From: JAKFWI01 sp050246435
Lineage (GTDB): Bacteria > Pseudomonadota > Alphaproteobacteria > Caulobacterales > Aquidulcibacteraceae
Direction of reading: 5' to 3'
DNA length: 5,181 nt
NCBI GenBank assembly: GCA_050246435.1
Contig: JBFWWB010000160.1
Span: forward strand, 1-5,181
This document shows, one piece after another, positions 5,133 to 5,181 of the stretch. Position 1 is the stretch's first letter; each line of letters opens with the position of its first letter. The position numbers were made by a program, and so were the translations under genes. The notes below the pieces were generated by a model. It searched no databases, was not told the DNA's origin, and worked only from the letters and a program-made list of their open reading frames with translations.

Positions 5133-5181
5133 ATGTTCGATGAAATGCATGGGGAGGACGGCGAGGTCCGCGCCGCCTTCC
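5133..5181 (+). CDS. Start of a probable circularly permuted type 2 ATP-grasp protein (3'-truncated by the window edge)
   Basis: Sixteen codons are visible: MFDEMHGEDGEVRAAF. This resembles the characteristic opening of circularly permuted ATP-grasp (DUF404/DUF407) proteins, which typically begin with an MFDEM-like motif, then a DG and an R a few residues later. From general knowledge these enzymes are often encoded next to alpha-E (DUF403) and transglutaminase-like proteins in alphaproteobacteria, but none of that is in view. No in-frame ATG, GTG or TTG start lies just upstream of 5133; the next possible start is the ATG at 5145, which would cut the motif. There is no clear Shine-Dalgarno: GAGG at 5112-5115 is too far away. 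The gene diverges from DUF445. With only 16 residues the call is tentative. Confidence 0.5.
   Translation, partial: MFDEMHGEDGEVRAAF

Overview
The window is high-GC, densely packed chromosomal DNA. It looks like an alphaproteobacterium, most likely a sphingomonad or a relative. The reasons are the G/C-loaded codon positions, the protein families (long class II DAHP synthase, DUF938 methyltransferase, M20D amidohydrolase, YjiN/DUF445), and the kind of short intergenic palindromes present. The taxonomic call is an inference from general knowledge, not from a search.

Layout. Positions 1-1073 (+) hold the 3' part of an M20D amidohydrolase. It is joined by a 4-base ATGA overlap to a DUF938 SAM-dependent methyltransferase (1070-1681, +). 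That gene converges on a class II DAHP synthase (1678-3072, -), the first enzyme of the shikimate pathway, and the two stop codons share one CTAG. A stem-loop with a UUCG tetraloop lies just inside the end of the DAHP synthase gene. The 107-base divergent region 3073-3179 separates the DAHP synthase from a stand-alone CheY-like receiver protein (3180-3545, +). It carries a good -10 element placed for a leaderless DAHP synthase mRNA, and a near-consensus CtrA-type motif upstream of the receiver gene. The convergent gap 3546-3728 is packed with three palindromes. Two are diverged, inverted copies of one 31-base unit whose stem differences are compensatory; the third is a different REP-like element. 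A YjiN-like DUF445 membrane protein follows (3729-4985, -). The last divergent region (4986-5132) has two abutting 17-base palindromes. The window ends in the first 16 codons of what looks like a circularly permuted type 2 ATP-grasp protein (5133 onward, +).

How the genes relate. Only the amidohydrolase/methyltransferase pair shows operon-like coupling. The other genes are single units in alternating orientation with mostly housekeeping or poorly characterised roles. I see no mobile element, CRISPR array, tRNA or rRNA, and no gene set that looks like a new defence or biosynthetic system. The observations most worth checking are non-coding: the REP-like pair, the divergent promoter region and the convergent-gene hairpin.
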